DNA of 26,443 bases from Bacillus massilioanorexius (GTDB taxonomy: Bacteria > Bacillota > Bacilli > Bacillales > DSM-1321). The stretch is taken from NCBI RefSeq assembly GCF_902374955.1, contig NZ_CABKRX010000117.1, positions 1 through 26,443 of the forward strand, read 5' to 3'. Under the pieces are notes generated by a model, which was not told the origin of the DNA, ran no database searches, and saw only the letters and a program-made list of their open reading frames with translations. Position numbers and translations under genes: made by a program. Positions 7,034-16,100 of the stretch are shown piece after piece; within the stretch, counting starts at the first letter, position 1, and the number at the start of each line of letters is the position of its first letter.

Positions 7034-8329
7034 ATGGATGTAGTTAAATGGCTAGCAGATAATTTATTTGGAGTACCGGCAATTTTACTAGGTATTATCG
7101 TATTGGTTGGCTTATTACTTCAAAAGAAAAATACAAGTCAAATTGTTAGTGGAACATTTAAAGCTATTATTGGTTTCTTAATTATAAATGCTGGTGCAGG
7201 CGTTATTACTGGATCACTTGGAGTATTTGAACCTTTATGGAAAGAAGTATTTGGACTTGAAACAGAAGCTTTAAAAGGCTTTATGGGTCAAGACAATTTT
7301 AACATGGAATATGGTAGTGCTGTTACGTTAGCTATGACAATAGGATTCTTAATTAACGTACTACTTGCACGCATTACAAAGCTTAAGTATATATACTTAA
7401 CTGGACATATGATGTTCTGGACAACAACGATTTTTGCAGGAGTTGTCATTCATTCTGTCGGCGATGTGAGCTTCTGGGGTCTAGTAATCTTCTTATCTGT
7501 ATTAATGGGGTTATATTGGACTATTCAACCTGCGATTACTCAACCAATTGTTCGTAAAATTACAGGAAATGACAATGTTGCGTTAGGTCATACATCAGCT
7601 TCTGTTGCCATATTGTCAGCACTGTTAGGGAAAGTTTTAGGAAATAAAAACAATGACTCAGAAAAAATTAAACTACCTAAAGGATTAGAGTTTCTAAGAG
7701 ATTCGAATGTAATCACTGCTCTTACAATGATTATGCTTTTCGTAACAGGAGCAGCAATTGTATTAACGAAAAATACAGAAGGTGCTGAAGCTTTAATAGC
7801 AGGGGCAGGTAATCAAAACTTTATTATCTATGCTATTGTTCAATCATTCACGTTTGCTGCGGGTATTGCGGTTGTATTAGTTGGGGTTCGTATGTTTATT
7901 GGTGAAATTGTACCCGCTTTCAATGGGATTGCAACAAAGGTCGTACCTGGAGCAAGACCTGCGCTTGACTGTCCAATCGTCTTCCCGTATGCACCAAATG
8001 CAGTTATTCTAGGGTTTTTAGGGGCCTTCTTTGGTGGACTAATTTGGCTAGTAGTACTTGGTAATACGGTAGGTTATGTTTTTGTTCCGACAATGATTGT
8101 ATTGTTCTTCCATGGAGCTACAGCTGGAGTATTCGGTAATGCTACTGGTGGTGTACGTGGAGCTTTATTAGGTGGATTTATTACAGCAACTGTAGTTGCT
8201 TGGGGTCAATACCTAATGGTTAAGTTCTTCATTACTTCAACTGTTCCAGATACAGCAATGTGGGCAGCTGATTCAGATATGTTTATTTTAGGACCAATTA
8301 TAAGCGCCCTTGCAAAATTAATATTTTAA
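7034..8329 (+). CDS. PTS EIIC permease, ascorbate (UlaA/SgaT) family
   Basis: A 431-residue polytopic membrane protein with about 11 hydrophobic segments. The start WLADNLFGVPAILLGIIVLVGLLLQ and the stretch PALDCPIVFPYAPNAVILGF are typical of UlaA-type EIIC. It moves the substrate across the membrane while EIIB phosphorylates it. AGGAGG seven bases before ATG 7034 fixes the start. True ascorbate operons carry UlaD/E/F enzymes and the UlaG lactonase downstream. Here the downstream genes are different, so the substrate is probably another acidic sugar or lactone rather than ascorbate. Confidence 0.93.
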   Translation: MDVVKWLADNLFGVPAILLGIIVLVGLLLQKKNTSQIVSGTFKAIIGFLIINAGAGVITGSLGVFEPLWKEVFGLETEALKGFMGQDNFNMEYGSAVTLAMTIGFLINVLLARITKLKYIYLTGHMMFWTTTIFAGVVIHSVGDVSFWGLVIFLSVLMGLYWTIQPAITQPIVRKITGNDNVALGHTSASVAILSALLGKVLGNKNNDSEKIKLPKGLEFLRDSNVITALTMIMLFVTGAAIVLTKNTEGAEALIAGAGNQNFIIYAIVQSFTFAAGIAVVLVGVRMFIGEIVPAFNGIATKVVPGARPALDCPIVFPYAPNAVILGFLGAFFGGLIWLVVLGNTVGYVFVPTMIVLFFHGATAGVFGNATGGVRGALLGGFITATVVAWGQYLMVKFFITSTVPDTAMWAADSDMFILGPIISALAKLIF

Positions 8330-8342
8330 AGTGTGATTGTAT

Positions 8343-8380
8343 AGAGGTTGTCCATAATTAGAATTTATGAGACAGCCTCT
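8343..8380 (+). other. intercistronic hairpin between transporter and enzyme genes
   Basis: AGAGGTTGTC (8343-8352) and GACAGCCTCT (8371-8380) pair over 10 bp with one G-U pair and an 18-base loop. It is followed by TATAAATTTA, not a real T run, so it may be a weak terminator, a processing site or an mRNA stabiliser setting the ratio of PTS to enzyme transcripts. Confidence 0.55.
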
Positions 8381-8419
8381 TATAAATTTAACATGTTTAG
8401 GAAGAGGAGGATGAAGTTT

Positions 8420-9412
8420 ATGAGCTTTATTCGTACGCTAACAGGAGATATCAAACCAGATCAATTAGGCTTTACATATTCACACGAGCATATTGTTTGT
8501 ACACCAGCTTATTGGAAACAAAGGCAACAAAACGACTTATTGCTGGATGATCCAGAAAAATCTAAGCTTGATGTTCTCGATTTTAAGAGATTAGGTGGTC
8601 AAGCTATTATAGATGCTACTGCAGTTGATTATGGGCGTCACGTCCAGGATGTAGTGGATATATCAAAAGATACAGGTGTTACGATTGTTGGAACAGCAGG
8701 ATTCAATAAAAGTTTCTTGTGGGATGCAAAGATAAATCAGAATATTAAGAGTATAGTTGGTGATTATGATACATATCATGATTGGATTGAAGAGGAATCG
8801 GTAAATTCATTAGCGGATTTTGTAATTCGAGAAGTGGAAGAAGGATTAGAAGGTACCTCTTTTAGAGGAGGGCAAGTAAAATTTGGAACTGGATATAATC
8901 GAATTTCTCCTCTAGAGATTAAAACGCTTCAAGCAGTTGCTCGTGCTTATCATGAAACGAAAGCACCGATGCATTCTCACACTGAAGCTGGAACTATGGC
9001 ATTAGAACAAATTGAGTTATTAAAAAAAGAAAATGTGAATTTACAGCATATTAGCTTTGGACATATGGATCGTAATCCGGACCCTTATTATCATGAACAA
9101 ATTGCTAAGCACGGTTCATTTTTATGCTTTGATGGTATTGCTAAGATTAAATATACTCCAGAAAGTACGAGAATTCACTGCATTTTAGAGCTAGTTAAAA
9201 AAGGCTATGAGGATCAAATTTTAATTAGTGGGGACACAGCCCGGAAAACGTATTATAAGCATTATGACTATGGCTTAGGCTTAGAATACATCATTGGTAA
9301 GTGGATTCCTAGATTTATAGATGAATGTGAGCTACGAGGATTAGATGGAGAGGTTCTCATAAGAAAGTTTTTTATCGATAATCCTGCACGATGCTTCACT
9401 TTTAAAAAGTAA
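8420..9412 (+). CDS. phosphotriesterase-like hydrolase, probable sugar-lactone phosphate lactonase
   Basis: A 330-residue amidohydrolase-fold protein of the phosphotriesterase homology group. Visible metal ligands are His22 and His24 (YSHEHIV), Lys154 (GGQVKFG, the likely carboxylated lysine), His187 (MHSHTEAG), His215 (FGHMDRNPD) and Asp272 (ISGDTARK). All the residues needed for a binuclear metal centre are present. Firmicute and Mycoplasma relatives have been shown to open phosphorylated furanose lactones, which suits a gene behind an ascorbate-type PTS; this substrate class is inferred here. The start is ATG 8420, nine bases after AGGAGG (8405-8410). The longer frame back to 8348 covers the intercistronic hairpin and has no ribosome site. 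An ATG at 8411 directly abuts the ribosome site. Confidence 0.88.
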   Translation: MSFIRTLTGDIKPDQLGFTYSHEHIVCTPAYWKQRQQNDLLLDDPEKSKLDVLDFKRLGGQAIIDATAVDYGRHVQDVVDISKDTGVTIVGTAGFNKSFLWDAKINQNIKSIVGDYDTYHDWIEEESVNSLADFVIREVEEGLEGTSFRGGQVKFGTGYNRISPLEIKTLQAVARAYHETKAPMHSHTEAGTMALEQIELLKKENVNLQHISFGHMDRNPDPYYHEQIAKHGSFLCFDGIAKIKYTPESTRIHCILELVKKGYEDQILISGDTARKTYYKHYDYGLGLEYIIGKWIPRFIDECELRGLDGEVLIRKFFIDNPARCFTFKK

Positions 9413-9449
9413 AAATTGACGTTTAATCTATGAAATGGAGGAAGCGAGC

Positions 9450-10178
9450 ATGAATTTTGGAAAAATGACTTCATTTGAAGTGAAAGAACAAATACAGCGT
9501 ATTCGAACTGCTATTTTACCAATTGGTGCTGTAGAAGCACATGGTCCACATCTTCCTTTAGTTACCGATAATATTCTTGCAGAAAAATTAGCTGAAAGAG
9601 TGGCCGAAGAAACAGAGGCATTTATATTACCAACTTTACCATATGGACAAGTATGGAGCTTACGCAATTTTCCTGGAAGTATTACGGTTTCCAATGAATC
9701 TCTTATAGCTATGTTGGTAGATATTGGAGTCAGCCTGTTTAAACAAGGAATTAAGCTTTTTGTAATGATCAATGGACATTTAGGTAATCAGCCTGCTTTA
9801 AAGGATGCAGCTAGAGTTCTACTAGAAAAAGTTCCACAGTTAAAGGTTTTATATTTATTTTATCCTGGAACAAAGGAAATTATTGCGGAGGTTAAAGAAA
9901 CACCTGTATTGCACGGCTCGTTTTTTCATGCATGTGAACTTGAAACTTCCTATATGCTTTATTTAGCAGAAGAAGATGTACAAATGGATAAAGCAATATG
10001 TGATATTCCTACAATACCTAGTCGAGTAGATTGTACGCCAACTCCGTGGGAAGAGTTTACAAAAACGGCGGTACTTGGTGATGCAACCTTAGCTACAAAG
10101 GAAAAAGGAGAGCTCGTAATTTCAAAAGCTGTAGAAAACATGGTTGCACTAATAGAGGAGGTAAAACAACGTGTTTAA
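9450..10178 (+). CDS. creatininase-family metal hydrolase
   Basis: A 242-residue protein of the creatininase/MftE/IolN superfamily. The N-terminal motif PIGAVEAHGPHLPLVTD carries the metal ligands Glu29, His31 and Asp40. The second motif is NGHLGN (usually NGHGGN), and CELETSYMLYL supplies a later glutamate. Family members open cyclic amides, cleave C-C bonds in keto-inositol derivatives or process peptides, so the reaction cannot be read from sequence. In this operon it probably acts on the PTS-derived sugar phosphate. GGAGGAAG precedes ATG 9450; an in-frame ATG at 9435 lies upstream of that site. Its 3' end overlaps the next gene by 8 bases. Confidence 0.87.
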   Translation: MNFGKMTSFEVKEQIQRIRTAILPIGAVEAHGPHLPLVTDNILAEKLAERVAEETEAFILPTLPYGQVWSLRNFPGSITVSNESLIAMLVDIGVSLFKQGIKLFVMINGHLGNQPALKDAARVLLEKVPQLKVLYLFYPGTKEIIAEVKETPVLHGSFFHACELETSYMLYLAEEDVQMDKAICDIPTIPSRVDCTPTPWEEFTKTAVLGDATLATKEKGELVISKAVENMVALIEEVKQRV

Positions 10179-10890
10179 AAATGCTACTCCTCTAAAAAAT
10201 AGAGTGTTTCTCAATTTTTTAGCTAGCGATAAAAATAATGCAGAAGAAATTGTTGAAGCAGGTTTTGGATGTGTAATACCAGGTATAGTTGCTTCAGATT
10301 ATATAGATGCTGAATCTGCTAGTAAAAAGGTAGCAGAATTAAAGCTTATTTCAGATGTTATTAGTGTTGGACTTGGCAACGGTGGAGATGTGAGTAATTG
10401 GAGAAAGGTTGTTGACATTGCTTCCATAAGTCACCCAGGACATATTAATCAGCCATTTGAAAAAGCTTCCTACTCACAAGGTGTTTTGCAATCTCTAAAT
10501 TGCCCTCAAAATGTTAATGCTCTTGTTGCTCCAAGTGGCAAAGTCGGATATGTGAAATTATCATGCGGTATAGAAATGCAAACAAAGGATTTTTGTGAGC
10601 TTGCTGCATCTATGGGATTAACTAGTATAAAGTTCATGCCTTTAAAAGGGAATGTACATTTAGAAGAATTAATAGATTTGTGTGAAAAAGCAGCTGATTC
10701 TGGAATCAAGATGATTGAGCCGGCTGGGGGAATTGGACCTGATAATGCTATAGAAATAATCAGAAGAGCATTACAAACGGACATTCCATTTTTTATGCCC
10801 CATATTTTTGGCTCCGTAATAGATAAACAAACAAAAAGTACAATGCCTGAAATGGTTCATCAAATTGCACAAGGAGTGAGACAGCTTTGA
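10171..10890 (+). CDS. KDGP aldolase family protein (DgaF-like)
   Basis: A 239-residue TIM-barrel protein resembling the 2-dehydro-3-deoxy-phosphogluconate aldolase family typified by DgaF (KDGP_aldolase, formerly DUF1341). Recognisable stretches are VGLGNGGDVSNW, VNALVAPSGKVGYVKLS, SIKFMPLKGN with Lys154 as a likely Schiff-base lysine, and EPAGGIGPDNA. It would split a 2-keto-3-deoxy sugar acid phosphate into pyruvate and a triose phosphate. It starts with GTG at 10171, inside the end of the creatininase gene, with GAGGAGG as ribosome site. No classical sugar-acid dehydratase is seen in the operon, so how the keto-deoxy substrate forms is unclear. Confidence 0.85.
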   Translation: MFKNATPLKNRVFLNFLASDKNNAEEIVEAGFGCVIPGIVASDYIDAESASKKVAELKLISDVISVGLGNGGDVSNWRKVVDIASISHPGHINQPFEKASYSQGVLQSLNCPQNVNALVAPSGKVGYVKLSCGIEMQTKDFCELAASMGLTSIKFMPLKGNVHLEELIDLCEKAADSGIKMIEPAGGIGPDNAIEIIRRALQTDIPFFMPHIFGSVIDKQTKSTMPEMVHQIAQGVRQL

Positions 10891-11618
10891 TTACAAATTA
10901 TTTTGAAAGTATATTCAATAGATTAAGAATGACATTAGAAAATGAAGAAAAGAATATGAAAAAAGCAGCTGAAATCGTGGCAGAATCTATACGAAATAAT
11001 GGAATTGTCTATTTGTTTGGATGTGGGCATTCCCATATTTTAACGGAAGAAGTATTTTATCGTGCTGGTGGATTAGTTCCATTGAAACCGATTTTTCATG
11101 AGCCATTAATGTTACATGAAGGAGCTAGTCTCTCCTCAGAATTGGAAAGAAAAAATGATTATGCTGTAGACTTTATGAAATTACAAGATATCAGACCTGG
11201 TGATGTGTGCTTTGTCATATCAACATCAGGCAGAAACCCTGTTCCAGTAGATGTTGCATTGTTAGCAAAGGAAAAAGGAGCGACGATCATAGGGATTACA
11301 TCAAGAGAATATTCTTCAGCTAATCCTTCACGTCACAAGTCAGGTAAACACTTATATGATGTAGTAGACTTAGTGATTGATAATTATTCAGTCAAAGGAG
11401 ATGCTATTCTTCAACATCCTAAAGTGGATATTCCATTTACCGCAACATCGACAGTTGTTGGTGCTACAATATTGAATAGTATTTTTTCAGAAGCTATTGT
11501 AAAAATGGCTGATAGCGATTTTGAACCGCCTATTTTTTTAAGCGGAAATTTAGAAGGATCAGATGAGCATAATCGAATCTTAATAAAAAGATATAAAGAG
11601 AGAATTCCTCTGTTATAA
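10887..11618 (+). CDS. SIS-domain sugar-phosphate binding protein (UPF0309 family)
   Basis: A 243-residue protein with one SIS domain. LFGCGHSHILTEEVFYRAGG and CFVISTSGRNPVPVDVALLAKEKGATIIGIT are the phosphosugar-binding strands and loops. It fits the UPF0309 family. SIS proteins isomerise phosphosugars or sense them; here an aldose-ketose isomerase or deaminase/isomerase role is inferred. It starts with TTG 10887, overlapping the aldolase stop by four bases (TTGA). It is the last gene of the operon, followed by a terminator about 95 bases downstream. Confidence 0.85.
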   Translation: MITNYFESIFNRLRMTLENEEKNMKKAAEIVAESIRNNGIVYLFGCGHSHILTEEVFYRAGGLVPLKPIFHEPLMLHEGASLSSELERKNDYAVDFMKLQDIRPGDVCFVISTSGRNPVPVDVALLAKEKGATIIGITSREYSSANPSRHKSGKHLYDVVDLVIDNYSVKGDAILQHPKVDIPFTATSTVVGATILNSIFSEAIVKMADSDFEPPIFLSGNLEGSDEHNRILIKRYKERIPLL

Positions 11619-11711
11619 GAATGACTTGTTAAACTTTGTTGATTAGTCAGTTTGATTTTTAATGTATTAAGTGTTTTTTGAGAAATCAACAATAGGATTT
11701 AACAGTGCTAT

Positions 11712-11746
11712 AAAAAGGATGTTCCATTATTGGAGCATTCTTTTTT
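11712..11746 (+). terminator. terminator at the end of the PTS operon
   Basis: AGGATGTTCC (11716-11725) pairs with GGAGCATTCT (11732-11741) with two G-U pairs and a 6-base loop, preceded by A5 and followed by T6. A 9-bp inverted repeat, TTGTTGATT (11636-11644) and AATCAACAA (11684-11692), lies between the last stop and this terminator; its role is unknown. Confidence 0.8.
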
Positions 11747-11833
11747 CTTATTTAAGTGAGAACGTACTATATATTAGTTGTATAAGCAAGAAGTTAAGAA
11801 AATGGATAAGCAAAATAAAATAGTATACACATT

Positions 11834-11862
11834 TTGTTTTGCTATAAATAATGTCGTACAAT
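11834..11862 (+). promoter_or_regulatory. candidate sigma-A promoter of yhaO
   Basis: TTGTTT (11834-11839) and TACAAT (11857-11862) with a 17-base spacer give a leader of about 60 bases to the yhaO ATG. This is the best pair in the 312-base gap between the PTS operon and yhaO. Its -35 falls inside a 13-bp hairpin-forming repeat, AGCAAAATAAAAT (11809-11821) and ATTTTGTTTTGCT (11831-11843). Confidence 0.5.
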
Positions 11863-11930
11863 AAAATCTGAATGAGTGAGAAAGTATGTTCTCTTTTGTG
11901 ATAATATAAGGGTATATGAGGTGATGAAAG

Positions 11931-13136
11931 ATGAGAAAAATAACCTTTATTCATGCGGCGGACTTACATTTGGATAGTCCATTTAGTGGTTTAAAAAATA
12001 TACCTGAACATATGCTAGAGCAAATAAAAGAGTCAACGTTTAAAGCATTTCAGAAGATTATCAATGAAGCTATCAGAAGAAAGGTTGATTTCATATTATT
12101 AGCTGGTGATTTATATGATGGTGAAAATCGGAACTTAAGAACGCAAGTCCGTTTTCGTAAAGAGATGGAGAAGCTTCAACAACGAAATATTGAGGTTTTT
12201 ATCATACATGGAAATCATGATCATTTAGATGGAAATTGGATTCATATTCAACAACCTTCAAATGTCCACACTTTTTCAAGTGAATGTGAAGTGAAGTCCT
12301 ATGTAAAGAATGATGTGATTGTTCATTTATATGGTTATAGTTATCCTACACAGCATGTGAAGAATCGTATCATTGAAAAGTATACAAAATCCGAGGGTGC
12401 TATGTATCATATCGGTTTACTTCATGGAAATTTGGAAGGAGAAAATGAACATAGTCAATATGCTCCTTTTAGTATTAGCGATCTAGTTAATAAGCAATTC
12501 GATTATTGGGCTTTAGGACATATTCATAAACGCCAAGAACTTCTTCATTCCCCTCCGATTATTTATCCAGGAAATATACAAGGGAGACATAAAAAAGAAT
12601 CAGGAGTTAAAGGATGCTATTATGTTGAATTGGAAGGAAAACATTCCAATATTGAATTTATTCCTACATCAGAAATTGTGTGGGAGTCGTCTCTTATAAC
12701 AATAGATGAGGAAGATACGTTTGATACATTGCATACAAAATGTCAAACGATGATACAACAAATGAAAGAAGATAATCAACGATATTTTCTTGAAATCCAG
12801 ATTGTAAGTGAAAATAGTCTTTTATCATATGAGGATTATTCTCGAGATCTTTTAGAGTTATTGCAGGAAGAAGAGGAAGATGAAATAAATTTTGTCTATC
12901 CGTATAGTATGAAGTTAAAGCGAGAAATTCGTTCGTCCTCAAATCCTTCACCATTAATGAATATGGTACAGGAGTATAAATGGTCAAACAAGGATATTGA
13001 TGAAGTTATACAACCTTTATATAAACATTCTTTAGGTAGAAAGTTTTTAACGCAATTATCATTAGAGGAAAGGGAAGAGCTAGTAAGAGAAGCGATGCAA
13101 TTACTTGAGAATCAGCTTAACAGTGGAGGTGAGTAA
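11931..13136 (+). CDS. yhaO: YhaO, SbcD-like metallophosphoesterase nuclease
   Basis: A 401-residue DNA exonuclease-type calcineurin phosphoesterase. The metal motifs are in order: Asp11-x-His13 in AADLHLDSP, Asp60 in LAGDLYDG, Asn95-His96-Asp in IHGNHDH, LLHGN, and GHIHKRQ. The C-terminal third (about 280-401) would be the capping and SbcC-contact region. It forms a pair with YhaN, three bases downstream, like SbcCD or Mre11-Rad50, and probably acts on DNA ends or structures. The ribosome site is GAGGTGATG before ATG 11931. Its length and place match B. subtilis YhaO. Confidence 0.92.
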   Translation: MRKITFIHAADLHLDSPFSGLKNIPEHMLEQIKESTFKAFQKIINEAIRRKVDFILLAGDLYDGENRNLRTQVRFRKEMEKLQQRNIEVFIIHGNHDHLDGNWIHIQQPSNVHTFSSECEVKSYVKNDVIVHLYGYSYPTQHVKNRIIEKYTKSEGAMYHIGLLHGNLEGENEHSQYAPFSISDLVNKQFDYWALGHIHKRQELLHSPPIIYPGNIQGRHKKESGVKGCYYVELEGKHSNIEFIPTSEIVWESSLITIDEEDTFDTLHTKCQTMIQQMKEDNQRYFLEIQIVSENSLLSYEDYSRDLLELLQEEEEDEINFVYPYSMKLKREIRSSSNPSPLMNMVQEYKWSNKDIDEVIQPLYKHSLGRKFLTQLSLEEREELVREAMQLLENQLNSGGE

Positions 13137-13139
13137 TAG

Positions 13140-16100
13140 TTGAGAATTAAGGAAATACATATTTACGGATACGGGAAAATCAACCAATATAAGATTACTG
13201 ATTTAGGAAATATACAAGTGTTTTTCGGTGAAAATGAGGCTGGTAAATCAACGATTATGAGTTTTATTCACAGCATATTTTTTGGATTTCCATTGAAAAC
13301 TCAAAATGAAACTCGTTATGAGCCAAAGGAAAGTTCAGCGTATGGTGGGAAGATTATTATAGAATCTGAAGTTCATGGTGAAATAGCGATTCAAAGAATA
13401 AAAGGAAAAGCAACGGGGGATGTAACGGTTATTTTTCCTGATGGCCGTGTGGGAAACGAAGAGGAACTGAAAATGATTCTTCAAGGAATGGATAAATCAA
13501 CTTATCAATCTGTCTTTTCGTTTGATTTACATGGTATTAATGGAATTCAAAAGTTGAATGAATCAGAAATTAGTCGTTATTTATTATCAGCAGGCTTATT
13601 AGGTAATGATCAACTTTTATTAGTAGAACAAAACTTACAAAAGGAAATGGAGTTATTGTTTAAGCCTTCTGGAAGAAATCCTAAAATAAATCAGATGTTA
13701 TCTAACATGAAGTTGACACATGAAAATCTTATAAAGGCTTCAGAGGATCAAAACCAATACGAATATTTACAACAGACATATAAACGTCTTCAAGAAGATA
13801 AAGAGAATGTAGAAAAGAGAATTGAAGAGTTAAAACGCGAAATTGCATCAGAATATAATTATTTAACGGTTGAACCATTATTAATAGAAATGACTAGAAT
13901 CGAAAATAAATTAGCTGACATGCCAGAAGATAATATTTCAATTATGATGGATGAAGAATATCAGCAAGTAAAAGCGGCATTACTCCCTATTGATTCTGAG
14001 CTTGATGCACTATATAAGCAGCAAAAAGCATTGGAGGAACGCTATCAAAGTATCCAGATTGATAACATATTGCTTGAGAAAAAAGAAGAAATTCAACGTT
14101 CTATTGATCAAGCGATATTATTGGATTCTATTCAGGTTGATATTCAAAATTTATCAAATAAAATACAGCAAATAGATAAAAGTATTCAACATTTAAAGAC
14201 ATATGCTCATCTTCCTATTACTGATGAAAAAATTGTTGCTCTCGATAGTAGCATTTCTAAGAAAGAAAGTATTGTATTAATAGAAAAACAATCTCAAAAA
14301 CTATCTCATATAAAACAAACTCTTGATGAGAAGCAGGAACAAATACAACAGATTTTACAAGCAACAGATGAAAAGATTAGATTTTACCATTCTAATCTTC
14401 TTTCAAATGATGAGAGAGAAAAGTTGCAACGACAGGTAGAAAACTTTCAAGATGATAAAGAAATAATTGTTGAGCTTAAATATATTGAAGAAGCCATTCG
14501 GTCTATCGAGAAGAAAATTGAACAAGCAAAAAGAAAAGAAAAGAAGTCGAAGCAAAATAAGAAATGGATCCAATACAGTATACTGAGTTTGTTTTCAGCT
14601 GGTGCTATTCTATCATTAATTATGCAGCAATGGTTGGTCTTCATCATTGTAGCTGTAGGGTTCGCTTTGTTTTGGTGGATAATAGGATTAATGAATACAT
14701 CATCGATGCTTCCTGATTTGTTACAAGAACGAGAGGAGTTATTTCAAAAGCAGACTTCTTTAAAAGAAAAAAGAATGGCAGGATCTTTTAGAGATCATCA
14801 ACTTGCGCTTACTCAATTGAAAAAAGATGATGAAATCAGATTTCAACTTCAAAATGAGCAAATGAAAAAACAGGAGCAGGAAAAAAGCTTTTATAAAGTA
14901 GTGGATCAATTTGAAAAATGGGAAGAAGATACAAGAAGAAACGAAGCTTTAATGCAACAACTTGTTCAAGAGTGGAATATAGAGCAGCCTAATATTTCAT
15001 CTTCCATGTTAATGAACATATTTGAAAGTATTATTTCATTAAAACAGAATCTTTATGAAAAACAGTTGATAACAGAAGAGCAAAATGTATTAAAGGAAAA
15101 AGCGACTCATATTAAACAGACAATAGAATCTTATTGTCATGAAATTGTTCATACCAGAATAGCCCAGCATCAAGAAGCTGTTATGATTTTAAGGACAAAA
15201 ATTAGTGAATTAGATGAAAATTTGTTAGAAAGAAAGCAGATAGACCTATCGAGAAATGAAATGAAAAATCAAATTATCGATCTCGAACTAAAAAAACAAC
15301 ATTTAGAATCTCAGCTTCAAGACATCTATCATGAATCACAGTGTCTAGATGATGAATCATTTTTACAAAGGATTCAACAATCAAAAGAACGAAATGAACT
15401 TCAGAGACAATATGAGCTATTAGGCATCCAATTAAGACCTTATGAAGAGGAACGAAAAAAATGGGAGGAGTATCCTAATAAGATAATTAATGACTACAGT
15501 ATACGTTTATTAGAAGAAGAAAAGAATGAGTGTGATCGACATCTTAATCAATGTATTCAGCAAATAACTGAATGTAAGCACAAAATCGTACAGCTAGAAG
15601 ATGGTGGAACGTATGTTGATAAATCTTTTCAATTCTTTACTGAAAAGTCGGCATTAATGGTAGAAGCTAAGGAATGGATGAAATTTGCATTAGCGAAAGG
15701 AATGTTGCAGAAAGCTGTAAATATATATAAGAACTCAAAGTTTCCTCAAATTCTTCATATTGCTGAGAAATACTTAATGGCGATAACGGATGGGGAGTAT
15801 ATACGTATTCAATGGAAAGAAGATGCTGAAGGTTTAGTATTGCAAAGGAAAGATGGATTAATCTTTGAAGCCAGTGAAGTTAGTAGAGGGACTCAAGAGG
15901 CAATTTATGTGTCATTAAGACTATCTCTAGCTCAACAATCATACAATAATGAGAGCATGCCCATTATTATAGATGATAGCTTTGTAAATTTTGATCGTAC
16001 AAGAGTTGAAAAAGTTTTAACCATATTACAGTCATTAAAGAATACTCATCAAATTATTTTCTTTACGTGTCATGATTATCTACTGCCTTATTTTGAAGAA

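Noticed and set aside
8348..8419. N-terminal extension of the phosphotriesterase-like protein
   Set aside because: The region contains an intercistronic hairpin, has no ribosome site at its first codon, and family proteins begin near the HxH strand as with ATG 8420.
9428..9772. Minus-strand frame opposite the creatininase-family gene
   Set aside because: It is antisense to a well-conserved coding sequence; it has no family resemblance or ribosome site.
11748..11954. Minus-strand open frame opposite the yhaO leader
   Set aside because: Its composition is low-complexity Leu/Ile/Tyr/Ser, it has no good ribosome site, and it runs over the promoter and start of yhaO.
13990..14175. Plus-strand frame inside yhaN
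   Set aside because: It is a shadow of the coiled-coil coding region, which is long, continuous and clearly the real frame.
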